NCBI RefSeq assembly: GCF_003316845.1
Contig: NZ_QMIK01000002.1
Coordinates: 124,001 to 188,000, forward strand
Source of the DNA: Cognataquiflexum aquatile
GTDB lineage: Bacteria > Bacteroidota > Bacteroidia > Cytophagales > Cyclobacteriaceae
Reading direction: 5' to 3'
DNA: 64,000 nt
This document shows, in pieces, positions 1 through 8,945 of the stretch; the stretch's first letter is position 1, and each line of letters begins with the position of its first letter. The position numbers and the translations under genes are program-made. The notes under the pieces were generated by a model. That model searched no databases. It saw nothing but the letters and a program-made list of their open reading frames with translations, and had not been told where the DNA came from.

Positions 1-66
1 ATCGACATCCCCATAACCATTGCAACCAAAGACAAGATCTCTTTTATTTCAGCTCAAATGCAGTGA
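1..66 (+). CDS. possible C-terminal end of a gene starting left of the window
   Basis: Frame 1 is open from the first base to a TGA at 64-66, giving 21 residues without a start. The peptide is plausible as the tail of an upstream gene on the same strand as the next ones, but it is too short to assign to a family. Another plus frame is also open for about 115 bases, so this is only a suggestion. The remaining bases up to 142 are AT-rich spacer. Confidence 0.25.
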   Translation: MDIPITIATKDKISFISAQMQ

Positions 67-142
67 TTGAATGCAATAATTTATCAAACTATTTTTTTAT
101 CCTTTCGTTAATTTCTTAAGTTTAAAAACGGTTTTGAAGCTT

Positions 143-2638
143 ATGAAAACATCCCCCTCCCAATTTCTCTGCTTAGGTTTTATAACCATTTTCAGCACCA
201 ATCTTTTTGCCCAATCATCCATAGAAAAACTGACCGCCTCCTTCAAAGAATATAACAATACTTTTCCTTGGGAAAAAGTCTACCTACATACCGATAAGCC
301 TCATTATGTCCTGAATGACACCATTTGGATCAAAGCCTACGGCATGATTGAAAACGGCGCTGAGACTCCGGAAGCGACCAAATCTGTTCCGCTCTATGTG
401 GACCTGTACGACGCCAAATTCGAAAGGTACATTGACCGCATCATCATCAAGCTGGAGGATGGCAAGGGTCAGGGGGATATTGTCCTGCCCAAAGACTTAG
501 AGCCAGGAGCGTACTCCCTTCGGGCTTATACCCAATGGATGAGGAACTTTGGTGATGCAGCTTATTTCCATAAAGACATTTGGGTAGGTGAACTGGGAGA
601 AGGATGGGAATATACAGGGTCAGATTCCAAATTGACTCTTGGCTTTTTCCCCGAAGGAGGCGATCTAGTAGAAGGGATAAAAAGTAAAATCGGCTTCAAA
701 GCCACCGATGCCTACGGACGCAGTACGGATGTCATCGGCTATATTTTGAACAGCAAGTCGGATACAATCATGCGCTTCCAATCCGAGCATCTTGGCATGG
801 GAAGCTTCGGATTTACCCCAAAAGAAAATGAATCTTATGAAGTCTACACCAAATCTCCAGAGCAGGACTGGATAAAATTCGGCTTCAGCAACATTCAAAA
901 ACAGGGTTATGTCCTGGATTTTGATCCGCTCTATTCGGAAGAAGAAATCAAAGTAGAAATCAGACACAATCTCGCTACAGCCAATGAGGGCAAGAAACTT
1001 TTCCTTGTCGGACTGTCCAAAGGTCAAAAAGTATATGAAAAGGAATTTGACGGAAAACGGGCAATGAATACGACATTGATAGCCAAAGAAGATTTTTATC
1101 CGGGCTTGGTCACCTTCACGCTGATGGATGAAGAAACGACACTTTTGGCAGAAAGGCTGGTCTATCTTTTTCCTTTTTCCAAAGGAAACGCAACCTTTAA
1201 AACAGCAAAAGCCGAATACATTTCCAAGGAACGTGTTCAGATGGAAATCAAAGTGTTGGATGAATTCAAAAGTGCGGTAGAAGGAAACTTCTCGGTATCG
1301 GTGACGGATGCCTATCAGGTCTTGCATCCTGAAAATGCAGAAAACATCCATTCCTACTTTCTGCTGAGCTCAGAGGTCAAAGGAGAAATAGAGCAACCGG
1401 ATTATTATTTCAATCCTGAAAACCCAAATGCTGAAAAATACCTGGACAACCTCCTTTTGACCCAAGGTTGGAGAAGATTCTCTTGGGAACATTTGGCAAA
1501 ATTAAGCAGCCCCCCGACGTACGATTTTGAGGAAGGGCTGACCTTGACGGGAAAAGTTTCTACGCTTTACGACAAGCCAATCAAAGAACCACATGCATTG
1601 CGCATGCTGGTAAACCACCGCTTTGGAATGCCGATCCTATATGAAGGCGAGACCAACGAAACCGGAGATTTCACATTCCTTGGTATGGATTATCAGGATT
1701 CAGTAGGGATTTATCTGCAGGCATTTATTGAAAGGGAAAAAGACAACGGAAAAACATCCGAGGTGAAAAGAAATGAAGTAGCCCTGTCCATTCCTGAAAT
1801 TCCCAAATTCCAAGAGAGAAACATGGCATTGCTTCCTTCAGGAGATAAATTTCAGGATTTTGATGACTATCTCGTCTCTGTCAAAGAAGCCAAGAACATG
1901 CTTGAACAATTCAGACTCAGCCAGGAAATCGAATTGGGAGAAGTTACGGTAACAGGGAAAAGAAGCTTAAAACCTGATAACCGGGCCATTCAGTACAACA
2001 ATTCACCTGATAATGGCTTGTTGGTAACCAAAGAATTTTATTATTTCCAGAATATATTCCAATTGCTTAGGGGAAGGTTTGCAGGAGTCAATGTAGTAGG
2101 AGATGTATTCAGCCTCAATCCACTACCAAGTGTAATTATCCGGGGAGGTGGAGGCTCAATCATGAATCAGGGTGGAGCAACCTTTTTAATTGATGGGGTT
2201 TTGGCATTACCCGGAACAGTAGCCGTTTTGCCGGTGGCCCAGATAGAAAGGATTGATATTCTCAGGGGCCTTAGCAAGGGTGTCGTTTATGGTAATGACG
2301 GTGCCGGGGGAGTTATTAATGTACTCACCAAATCAGGTAACCCAAATTGGAACCCCGCTGATGAACCCATTACCGGAAATGCGACTATCAAAGCCAAAGG
2401 ATATGCGCCTGTCAGGGAGTTTTATTCCCCAACGGGAGTCTATGACATCAGTGCGCCGATTGCGATAGACTTCAGGTCCACGATCTATTGGAATCCCAAT
2501 GTGGACACAGATGCTTCGGGCAAAGCGCAGATTGAATTTCTCCTGACCGAAAGCAAGCCTGAGGTCTTTGTCAATCTCCAAGGCATATCCAAATCCGGTG
2601 AACCCATCCACGCCACCTACAGATTCAAAGTGAAATAA
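143..2638 (+). CDS. exported MG2-domain / TonB-plug domain protein (first paralogue)
   Basis: An 831-residue exported protein. ATG at 143 is preferred over an in-frame TTG at 134 because a clean signal peptide follows (hydrophobic core, ending LFAQ near residue 24). Residues about 42-140 look like the macroglobulin MG2 domain common in Bacteroidota (VYLHTDKPHY, then NDTIWIKAYG). Residues about 598-735 are a TonB-receptor plug domain (EVTVTG, IRGGGGS, FLIDG, IERIDILRG, DGAGGVINVLTKSG). No outer-membrane beta-barrel follows; the protein ends in an Ig-like tail (STIYWNPNVDTDASGKA). The family is usually annotated as a plug-domain-containing protein of unknown function. It is paralogous to the gene at 4065-6557. 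A role in surface or periplasmic protein binding is inference. Confidence 0.9.
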   Translation: MKTSPSQFLCLGFITIFSTNLFAQSSIEKLTASFKEYNNTFPWEKVYLHTDKPHYVLNDTIWIKAYGMIENGAETPEATKSVPLYVDLYDAKFERYIDRIIIKLEDGKGQGDIVLPKDLEPGAYSLRAYTQWMRNFGDAAYFHKDIWVGELGEGWEYTGSDSKLTLGFFPEGGDLVEGIKSKIGFKATDAYGRSTDVIGYILNSKSDTIMRFQSEHLGMGSFGFTPKENESYEVYTKSPEQDWIKFGFSNIQKQGYVLDFDPLYSEEEIKVEIRHNLATANEGKKLFLVGLSKGQKVYEKEFDGKRAMNTTLIAKEDFYPGLVTFTLMDEETTLLAERLVYLFPFSKGNATFKTAKAEYISKERVQMEIKVLDEFKSAVEGNFSVSVTDAYQVLHPENAENIHSYFLLSSEVKGEIEQPDYYFNPENPNAEKYLDNLLLTQGWRRFSWEHLAKLSSPPTYDFEEGLTLTGKVSTLYDKPIKEPHALRMLVNHRFGMPILYEGETNETGDFTFLGMDYQDSVGIYLQAFIEREKDNGKTSEVKRNEVALSIPEIPKFQERNMALLPSGDKFQDFDDYLVSVKEAKNMLEQFRLSQEIELGEVTVTGKRSLKPDNRAIQYNNSPDNGLLVTKEFYYFQNIFQLLRGRFAGVNVVGDVFSLNPLPSVIIRGGGGSIMNQGGATFLIDGVLALPGTVAVLPVAQIERIDILRGLSKGVVYGNDGAGGVINVLTKSGNPNWNPADEPITGNATIKAKGYAPVREFYSPTGVYDISAPIAIDFRSTIYWNPNVDTDASGKAQIEFLLTESKPEVFVNLQGISKSGEPIHATYRFKVK

Positions 2639-2645
2639 AAATCAG

Positions 2646-3902
2646 ATGTTGAAAGTCAATCCCAATACCCTAATAAGGATTTCTCTGACTCTTTTGTTGT
2701 CTTTTTGGCTGTTTGGCCTGAATGCTTTTGGACAATACAGTCTCAAAGGAAGGGTATTGGATGCGGAGACTTTGGAGCCTTTGCTTTTCGCCACGGTTTT
2801 TATTAGCAATTCCAGCATCGGAACTTCCACCAATAAGAAAGGGGAATTTGATTTGTCCATCCCTGAAGGCAACCATGAACTGGTTATCAGCTATATTGGG
2901 TTTCAACCTTTCAGCTATACCATTTCGACCAAGGTTTTGAGAAGTTTTTATGAATTCAGGATTTTGCCTGAAACCATAGAATTGGAAGGAAGTGAAGTGA
3001 AAGAAAAAAGAGACAAAACCTGGTACGACAATCTTGAAGTTTTCAAGAAATATTTTTTGGGCAGCAGTGCCAATGCCGCAAATTGCAACATCCTCAATCC
3101 TGAAGTACTGATCCTCGATGGGGAAACAGAACCAAACTCACTGAAAGTGCGTGCCAAGGATATTCTCGAAATCGAAAACCCCAATCTCGGTTACCAAATC
3201 AAATACGTCCTTACCGGCTTTGAATACAACAAAGCCAAAAATGAGGTGGTCTATGCAGGCTATCCATACTTTGTGGAAGAAAAACTGCCAAAAAGAAGGG
3301 TCAAAAAAGTGACCGAAAGCCGGGAAAAAGCCTATTTGGGAAGTATGATGCATTTTATGCGGAGTTTGTATACAGGAAACGCGGAAAATTCAGGGTACAG
3401 GGTTTTCGCTACACAAAGAGTCCCCAAAATAACGCCCGTCGTCAATCTGGACATTAATCCGAATGAAGATACAAGGGAAAATGCAAAATTGGATATGGGT
3501 GAAAAAAAACCGGAAATGTCCTCCATCGATTCCATTGACGTCCCATATAATGAACCGATTGCAGCGGCAACTCTGACACAGTCTACCCAAGACGGGAAGG
3601 TATTTATCATCTACAATAAGCCTGTCTATATCCTGTACCTGCATGAGGAGGAAGAGTCTGGGTTTTTTCTTTATAGTCTTCGCAATATTAATTTTTCAAT
3701 CAAAAACCTCGGATTGGCTGAAAGCAAAGAATCAGGCGTCAAACTGGCACAGCTCAGCAAAATGGAGATGCGTTCCAAGGCCGTTCAGGTTTTTGATAAT
3801 GGCAGTTACTTTCATCCTTTTGACATTTTTGTACAGGGATACATGGGCTGGGAAAAAATCGGTGACCTGATGCCGCTGGATTATGGTATGGAAGTGAAAT
3901 GA
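2646..3902 (+). CDS. exported carboxypeptidase-like regulatory domain protein
   Basis: A 418-residue protein starting 7 bases after the previous stop, so it is probably co-transcribed. It has an N-terminal signal segment (residues 8-30, LLLSFWLFGLNAFGQ). Residues about 31-110 form a CarboxypepD_reg-like beta-sandwich (LKGRVLDAETLEPLLFATV, GTSTNKKGEFDLSIPEG, ISYIGF). This domain usually opens SusC-type receptors, but here no plug or barrel follows. The remaining 300 residues match no family I recognise. Its position between two MG2/plug paralogues suggests a shared envelope role. Confidence 0.85.
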   Translation: MLKVNPNTLIRISLTLLLSFWLFGLNAFGQYSLKGRVLDAETLEPLLFATVFISNSSIGTSTNKKGEFDLSIPEGNHELVISYIGFQPFSYTISTKVLRSFYEFRILPETIELEGSEVKEKRDKTWYDNLEVFKKYFLGSSANAANCNILNPEVLILDGETEPNSLKVRAKDILEIENPNLGYQIKYVLTGFEYNKAKNEVVYAGYPYFVEEKLPKRRVKKVTESREKAYLGSMMHFMRSLYTGNAENSGYRVFATQRVPKITPVVNLDINPNEDTRENAKLDMGEKKPEMSSIDSIDVPYNEPIAAATLTQSTQDGKVFIIYNKPVYILYLHEEEESGFFLYSLRNINFSIKNLGLAESKESGVKLAQLSKMEMRSKAVQVFDNGSYFHPFDIFVQGYMGWEKIGDLMPLDYGMEVK

Positions 3903-4064
3903 TATTTTAAGTATCAAATCAAAGGAAGCCCCATAAATCAAACCAAAATTAGACCTTCATTTTTTTGCCAATTTCTGCGAAAGTTTGCTTCAAAATTGCC
4001 TTTTGCTATGCGCTTAGGATAATTATTGGTTATTTTTAGTTCATCTTCCATAAATCCCATCCCA

Positions 4065-6557
4065 ATGAAAAAGGCTACCAAAATCCTCTCCTTATTTTTT
4101 ATGCTTCAGGTATTTTTATACCCCTTTTCGCAAGCCCAAAATCTGGAATCCCTGGTATCGAAAACCAAACAATACCAAGTGGCCTATCCATTTGAAAAAG
4201 TCTTTCTTCATACTGATAAGCCACATTATTTTTTTAATGATACCATTTGGATCAAAGCTTATGGCACCTTGCAAAAGGATGATCAGTTCATCTACAATAC
4301 ACCCACTGTACCTGTTTATGTAGAATTGATCGACAACCTTAGCAAAAAAAAAGTCAGCAAGCTCATTCTCAAAATGGAAAAAGGAATCGGAAGAGGTGAT
4401 ATCACCTTGCCTTCCGGTCTTTCTGCAGGCATGTATACGCTTAGGGCTTATTCCACTTGGATGAGGAATTTTGAGCCCGAGGTGTTTTTTCACCAGGCTA
4501 TTTATATCGGCGAATTGGGGAAAGTCAGCTCCGTAGCCACACCACCCCAAAATGACTTTGAATTGAGGCTGTTTCCGGAAGGTGGGGATTTGGTGGATGG
4601 GATTTCGACCTCAATAGGCTTTAAGGCAATCGGCCAAAACGGGAAAGGAATCCAAGTCAGGGGACATATTATTGATTCAAACCAAGACACTTTGGGCAAT
4701 TTTTCTTCCTCCCATCTTGGAATTGGGAGTTTTACTTTTATCCCCCGAAAAAGTGAGAAGTATGAGGTCGTTGCCACTGCCGGTGGAAATCAAAAAAGAA
4801 TTGGGTTTCCGGAAATCAAAGAAAAAGGCTATGTCCTCAATGTCAATTCATCCTTTACTGCCGAGCAACTTGAAATCTACATCAAAAGCAACATTACTGA
4901 AAAGGAAACACTTCACCTGATGGCTCTTTCCAAAGGGGCAATTTTATTTACCCAAACCTTTGAAGGAGGTGCTGCGATGAAAAAATTCACCCTCAACAAA
5001 GCGGATTTCAAATCGGGTATCATCCAGTTTTCTTTGTTGGACGGTTCGGGAAATCCATTGGCTGAGCGGTTGGTTTTCCTAAAGCCCGAAGAGAAATCCC
5101 TTGCCAAATTCGTTTCTTCCAAAACCAGCTACGCTCCCAATGAAACCGTAAGGATGGAAATCCAGGTCAAAGATGCCTTTGGCAAACCTGTTCAGGGCAA
5201 TTTTTCCCTTTCGGCTACTGATGGAATTCAGGTACATTATCCTTCCCATGCCCAAAACATCAGCACGTATATGGACTTGTCTTCCGAACTGAAGGGAGAA
5301 ATTGAACAACCGGCTTTTTACTTTGACGCTACCAATCCAACTGCTGCCAAAGACCTTGACAATCTCTTATTGACCCAAGGCTGGAGGAGATTCGATTGGT
5401 CGCATCTTGACAAACTGGAAAAAGAAAGGGAACATTTCTTTGACTTTGGTATCAACTTGGCAGGTCGGGTCTTGCCGGAAGGACGAAGGGGAATCACCGA
5501 ACCAAAATTCCTGACTTTGATTGTGAACCAAGAAGACCATCCTTTGGTATATGACGGTCAGACCGACGAAAAAGGATATTTTTCATTCCAAGGATTGGAT
5601 TTTGAAGATTCTACATCGATTTACATCCAGGTATTTACGGTCAACAAAAACAGGAAAAACAATCCCATCCAGGCCAAGCCCAACGAAGTGGAATTTTTTG
5701 AAAAAAACAGACCGGATATTACCTTGAAAAACTCTGATCTGTTGACAGTCGATGGCTCAGAATACGAATTCAAGGAGTATTGGATGGAGGTCAAACAGGC
5801 AGACCTGATGATGCAGCAATTTCTCAAAAACCAAATGGTAGAATTGGAAGAGGTTACCGTCCAAAGCAGTCAGATCCAGCGCAAGTCCGATATCCGTGCC
5901 ATCCAATATGCCGACAATCCTGATTTTACTCTAATTGTCACTCCCCAGGAATGGGTTTTCCAAAATGTCTTCCAGCTGATACGGGGGCGATTCCCGGGAG
6001 TCACCGTGAGCGGAGATGTTTTCAGCATCAATCCTCCACCCACTGTCACGATCCGGGGCGGTGCTCCGGGAGGATCCCAAAACAGGGGCGCTTTGTTTCT
6101 CTTGGACGGAATGCCGGTGCAGACTTCCATGGCGGCTGTGATCATGGTTCCTGATATTGAGCGGATCGACCTTTTGCGAAGCATGTCCAAGGCCATGATC
6201 TTTGGACCCGACGGTGCCGGCGGTGTGATCAATATCTTTACAAAGAGAGGAAATCCACAAGTGGACCAACTTTCCAAAACCCCAACAATGGACAGCAATG
6301 CCACCTTGAACAAAACAGGATTTGCACCCGTGCGGCAGTTTTATACTCCTCCCAAATACATTGAAAATGTTGGCCCAAGGATACCGGATTATCGCTCCAC
6401 GATCTATTGGAATCCTGAAATCACCACTGACAAAAATGGAAAAGCAGTGGTGGAGTTCCCGCTGACTGATGGCAAAACCCAAGTGGAAATCAGGCTTGAA
6501 GGGCTTTCTACAGAGGGAAAACCTGTTTCAGGAACTTATTCATTCAAGGTACAATAA
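4065..6557 (+). CDS. exported MG2-domain / TonB-plug domain protein (second paralogue)
   Basis: An 830-residue paralogue of the gene at 143-2638, with the same order: signal peptide (MKKATKILSLFFMLQVFL), MG2-like domain (KVFLHTDKPHYFFNDTIWIKAYG), central Ig-like region with a shared NLLLTQGWRRF motif, plug domain about residues 592-730 (VTIRGGAPGGS, FLLDGMPV, IERIDLLRSMSK, DGAGGVINIFTKRG) and an Ig-like tail (YRSTIYWNPEITTDKNGKA). No barrel is present. An upstream in-frame TTG at 4026 is rejected because ATG at 4065 begins the signal peptide. The duplication is old: the proteins are clearly alignable but diverged throughout. Confidence 0.9.
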   Translation: MKKATKILSLFFMLQVFLYPFSQAQNLESLVSKTKQYQVAYPFEKVFLHTDKPHYFFNDTIWIKAYGTLQKDDQFIYNTPTVPVYVELIDNLSKKKVSKLILKMEKGIGRGDITLPSGLSAGMYTLRAYSTWMRNFEPEVFFHQAIYIGELGKVSSVATPPQNDFELRLFPEGGDLVDGISTSIGFKAIGQNGKGIQVRGHIIDSNQDTLGNFSSSHLGIGSFTFIPRKSEKYEVVATAGGNQKRIGFPEIKEKGYVLNVNSSFTAEQLEIYIKSNITEKETLHLMALSKGAILFTQTFEGGAAMKKFTLNKADFKSGIIQFSLLDGSGNPLAERLVFLKPEEKSLAKFVSSKTSYAPNETVRMEIQVKDAFGKPVQGNFSLSATDGIQVHYPSHAQNISTYMDLSSELKGEIEQPAFYFDATNPTAAKDLDNLLLTQGWRRFDWSHLDKLEKEREHFFDFGINLAGRVLPEGRRGITEPKFLTLIVNQEDHPLVYDGQTDEKGYFSFQGLDFEDSTSIYIQVFTVNKNRKNNPIQAKPNEVEFFEKNRPDITLKNSDLLTVDGSEYEFKEYWMEVKQADLMMQQFLKNQMVELEEVTVQSSQIQRKSDIRAIQYADNPDFTLIVTPQEWVFQNVFQLIRGRFPGVTVSGDVFSINPPPTVTIRGGAPGGSQNRGALFLLDGMPVQTSMAAVIMVPDIERIDLLRSMSKAMIFGPDGAGGVINIFTKRGNPQVDQLSKTPTMDSNATLNKTGFAPVRQFYTPPKYIENVGPRIPDYRSTIYWNPEITTDKNGKAVVEFPLTDGKTQVEIRLEGLSTEGKPVSGTYSFKVQ

Positions 6558-6563
6558 GTACCC

Positions 6564-6605
6564 AAAACCAAAATCCCTGTCCATTCGAACAGGGATTTTG
6601 GTTTT
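6564..6605. terminator. bidirectional intrinsic terminator between convergent genes
   Basis: A 17-bp stem (AAAACCAAAATCCCTGT at 6564-6580 against 6589-6605) with an 8-base loop. The stem starts with A-rich and ends with T-rich sequence, so it can act on both strands. It lies between the plus-strand plug protein (stop 6557) and the minus-strand antiporter (stop 6614). Confidence 0.85.
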
Positions 6606-6613
6606 AAACAAAC

Positions 6614-7864
6614 CTAACTTTTTTGAAGAACAATCCGCTTTTTAAGCGCCCATTTCATGAGTGGCCCACTAGTCATGCTGGTAACCAAAGCCATCACCAC
6701 CAAAGCCACAAAGAGTTTTTCATTGATCAAACCTACATCCAAAGCAATCAATCCAAGGATGATTTCCATCGCGCCACGGGCATTCATCCCAAATCCTATG
6801 GCCATAGATTCCCATTTATCCAAGCCGCCTCGAAGTGCCCCAAATCCGCAGCCGATTACTTTGCCCGCATAGGCCACCAAAATAACCACAAGGACCAGTA
6901 AAGGGTCAAAATTGGTAAAGAAATTGACTTTGAGTCCAATCGAAACAAAAAAGACTGGTGCAAATATGTTGTTGACAAATTGATGGATAATTTCTTTTGC
7001 CTTTTCGGACATATGTTCTGAATCACCCAAAGCCACACCAAGCAAAAACGCACCAAAAATCGCATGGATTCCAATAAATTCAGTGAACGCTGCAGACAGA
7101 AAGCAGGCAGCCAATGACAAAGACAACAATCCTCCCGGCCATGATAACCGCTTGTTGATCCAAGGTAGGACTTGATTGATCAATCGCTTTCCAACAGTGA
7201 TCATAAAAGCGGCAAAACCAATGGTAAGAAAAATGGTATATCCAAGACCCATAGTACTGGCTTCTTTGCCCATAAAACTCAAAATGATCGAAAATATCAT
7301 CCAACCGATAAGGTCATCAACCATGGCTGCAGACACGATCATCATCCCCATCCGACTTTTGAACAAATCAAGATCCATGAGTGTCCGCACGATCACAGGC
7401 AAGGCACTGATTGCCATGGCTGTCCCCATAAAAAGTGAAAACAAAAGTTTGCTCCCATCTTCAAAACCGAAAAACTCAGCAAAGAAAAATGGCGCTGTAA
7501 ATCCAAATGCAAAAGGAATGGCCAAACCAAAAAAACTGATGTTTAAGGCTTTTTTCCCCTGAGAAATAACCAGATTCAGTTCCACTTCCAAACCAGCAAT
7601 AAACAGCAAAAGGATGACGGAAATCTGAATGTATCCATCCAAGGCGATATTGCTCATCGGATTTGCTTTGAACAAAAATTCAAAAACCTCAGGGAAAATC
7701 CCTCCCATTATCGTCGGACCAAGGAGAATCCCCGCAAGTATTTCACCCACCACTGCCGGCTGTTTGAATTTCCTGGCAATTTCTGCAAAAATCCTAGCCA
7801 AAATAAGCATCGTGGCCAGTTGCAAAAGAAGATTAATAACCTCACTATGTGTCAGTTTTTCCAT
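6614..7864 (-). CDS. cation:proton antiporter (CPA2/Kef-type)
   Basis: A 416-residue integral membrane protein with about 12 hydrophobic segments and the conserved features of the sodium/hydrogen exchanger domain (VVGEILAGILLGPTIMG near residue 38, FIAGLEVELN near 90, AISALPVIVRTLMDLDL near 155, MNARGAMEIILG near 365). It lacks the C-terminal TrkA-N or USP domains of KefB/C. It probably exchanges Na+ or K+ for H+ at the inner membrane. Its start is 9 bases downstream of the stop of the USP gene, so the two form an operon; pairing of a USP with a CPA2 antiporter is common. Ion specificity cannot be read from the sequence. Confidence 0.92.
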   Translation of the reverse strand: MEKLTHSEVINLLLQLATMLILARIFAEIARKFKQPAVVGEILAGILLGPTIMGGIFPEVFEFLFKANPMSNIALDGYIQISVILLLFIAGLEVELNLVISQGKKALNISFFGLAIPFAFGFTAPFFFAEFFGFEDGSKLLFSLFMGTAMAISALPVIVRTLMDLDLFKSRMGMMIVSAAMVDDLIGWMIFSIILSFMGKEASTMGLGYTIFLTIGFAAFMITVGKRLINQVLPWINKRLSWPGGLLSLSLAACFLSAAFTEFIGIHAIFGAFLLGVALGDSEHMSEKAKEIIHQFVNNIFAPVFFVSIGLKVNFFTNFDPLLVLVVILVAYAGKVIGCGFGALRGGLDKWESMAIGFGMNARGAMEIILGLIALDVGLINEKLFVALVVMALVTSMTSGPLMKWALKKRIVLQKS

Positions 7865-7873
7865 CCGGTCAGG

Positions 7874-8704
7874 TTATTTTTTTAGTATCAATAAGTTGCA
7901 AGGAAGGTTGTTTAGGATTTCTTCCAGATCATGGGGAAAAAGCCGGTCCAAAAACCCGAGTTTGCCTTCATCACCCACTATTAGAAGGTCAGCTTTGACA
8001 TCTTCGGAAAACTTTGCAAGCTCTATCGCCCATCTGCCACAGGTGACTTTGACATTGACTTTGAGGTCTCCTTTGTCAAGGTCCTTCAAAATATCATTGA
8101 CATAAGCGACTTCATCTGCGACAAGCTTTCTCCGTATAGAGGCTATTTCCTCTTCGTTTCCTTCCCCTGCAGTTGCCATTTTCAGGCCATACATCTTAAT
8201 CTCATTGACCACAAAGACCTGCCTTGCGCCATCCAATTTGCACCATTCGAGTCCTTTTTGAATCACTAAGGGTGTCTGATCCTGCTCCGTGCCGTTGATT
8301 ACCACCTTGTCAAAAGGTGTCGGTTTGACCAGAGGTTCTATCAAAGTCAGCACCGAACACTTGGAATTCCGGATGATCTTTCTGGCTATCGAGCCAATAT
8401 AATAATTCAGGAAACTTTCACTCTTGAGTGCCCCGGCTACCAAAAGATCAACATTTTCGGCCTCACAGGTTTGAAGGATTCTTTTGGCAGGCTTGCCTTC
8501 CGCCCAAATGGTCTTTACTCCGCTATCCAAAAGACCGTGTTTGAGAAGCACCTCATGGAGCTTTTCTTCAAGGACTACTGTTTTTTCGCCCACATGGATG
8601 AGCAGCAGTTCTGCATGAAAGAGGTCTTTCAATCTTTTTGATTCAGCAATCAGGGCCTCCATTCTTGGAGAGAAGGCAATGGCAAGGGCAATTTTACTAA
8701 ACAT
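7874..8704 (-). CDS. universal stress protein with two USP domains
   Basis: A 276-residue cytoplasmic protein. ATG at 8704 (MFSKIALAIAFS) is preferred to 8737 because the USP fold begins there. The N-terminal domain ends with a phosphate-loop-like segment (AGALKSESFLNYYIGS) followed by CSVLTL. A second, weaker USP half covers about residues 140-276 and ends ADLLIVGDEGKLGFLDRLFP...NLLILKK. Tandem USP proteins usually bind nucleotides and adjust to stress. It leads an operon with the downstream antiporter and may regulate it; that link is inferred from position. Confidence 0.88.
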   Translation of the reverse strand: MFSKIALAIAFSPRMEALIAESKRLKDLFHAELLLIHVGEKTVVLEEKLHEVLLKHGLLDSGVKTIWAEGKPAKRILQTCEAENVDLLVAGALKSESFLNYYIGSIARKIIRNSKCSVLTLIEPLVKPTPFDKVVINGTEQDQTPLVIQKGLEWCKLDGARQVFVVNEIKMYGLKMATAGEGNEEEIASIRRKLVADEVAYVNDILKDLDKGDLKVNVKVTCGRWAIELAKFSEDVKADLLIVGDEGKLGFLDRLFPHDLEEILNNLPCNLLILKK

Positions 8705-8870
8705 ACCTAGGGAATAGTGTTTGTCGAAAAATACCATTTTTTTCGCCCAGGAAATAACTTTTTATGCTTTGTTTTTTAAGTGGACTAAAATTAGATTCCG
8801 CTTATCCAAACTTGAAACCTTTCAAAACCATGCAAACCAATAGGACGAATCGGCTTTTATTTAACGGTTT

Positions 8871-8878
8871 TAATTTTG
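8871..8878 (+). promoter_or_regulatory. possible Bacteroidota -7 promoter box (TAATTTTG)
   Basis: The octamer fits the TAnnTTTG -7 box of Bacteroidota primary-sigma promoters and lies 68 bases before the first M14 gene. No convincing TTTG -33 element is visible about 20 bases upstream, so the call is tentative. Confidence 0.4.
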
Positions 8879-8892
8879 TAACATAGCGCGGG

Positions 8893-8917
8893 AAAAGACA
8901 CTTTGAGTGTCTTTTTT
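8893..8917 (+). terminator. terminator-like hairpin in the leader of the M14 operon
   Basis: A 10-bp stem (AAAAGACACT / AGTGTCTTTT) with a TTG loop and a run of T. It lies between the putative promoter box at 8871 and the ATG at 8946, and no gene ends here on the plus strand. It may act as an attenuator or a premature terminator. The stem is AT-rich at its base, so strength is uncertain. Confidence 0.45.
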
Positions 8918-8945
8918 CATTAAAGAACTAAACCTGATATACTTT

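Noticed and set aside
2253-2468. short open frames inside the large plug and SecA genes
   Set aside because: They are shadows of real genes on the other frames or strand; the true frames show clear domains and continuous coding.
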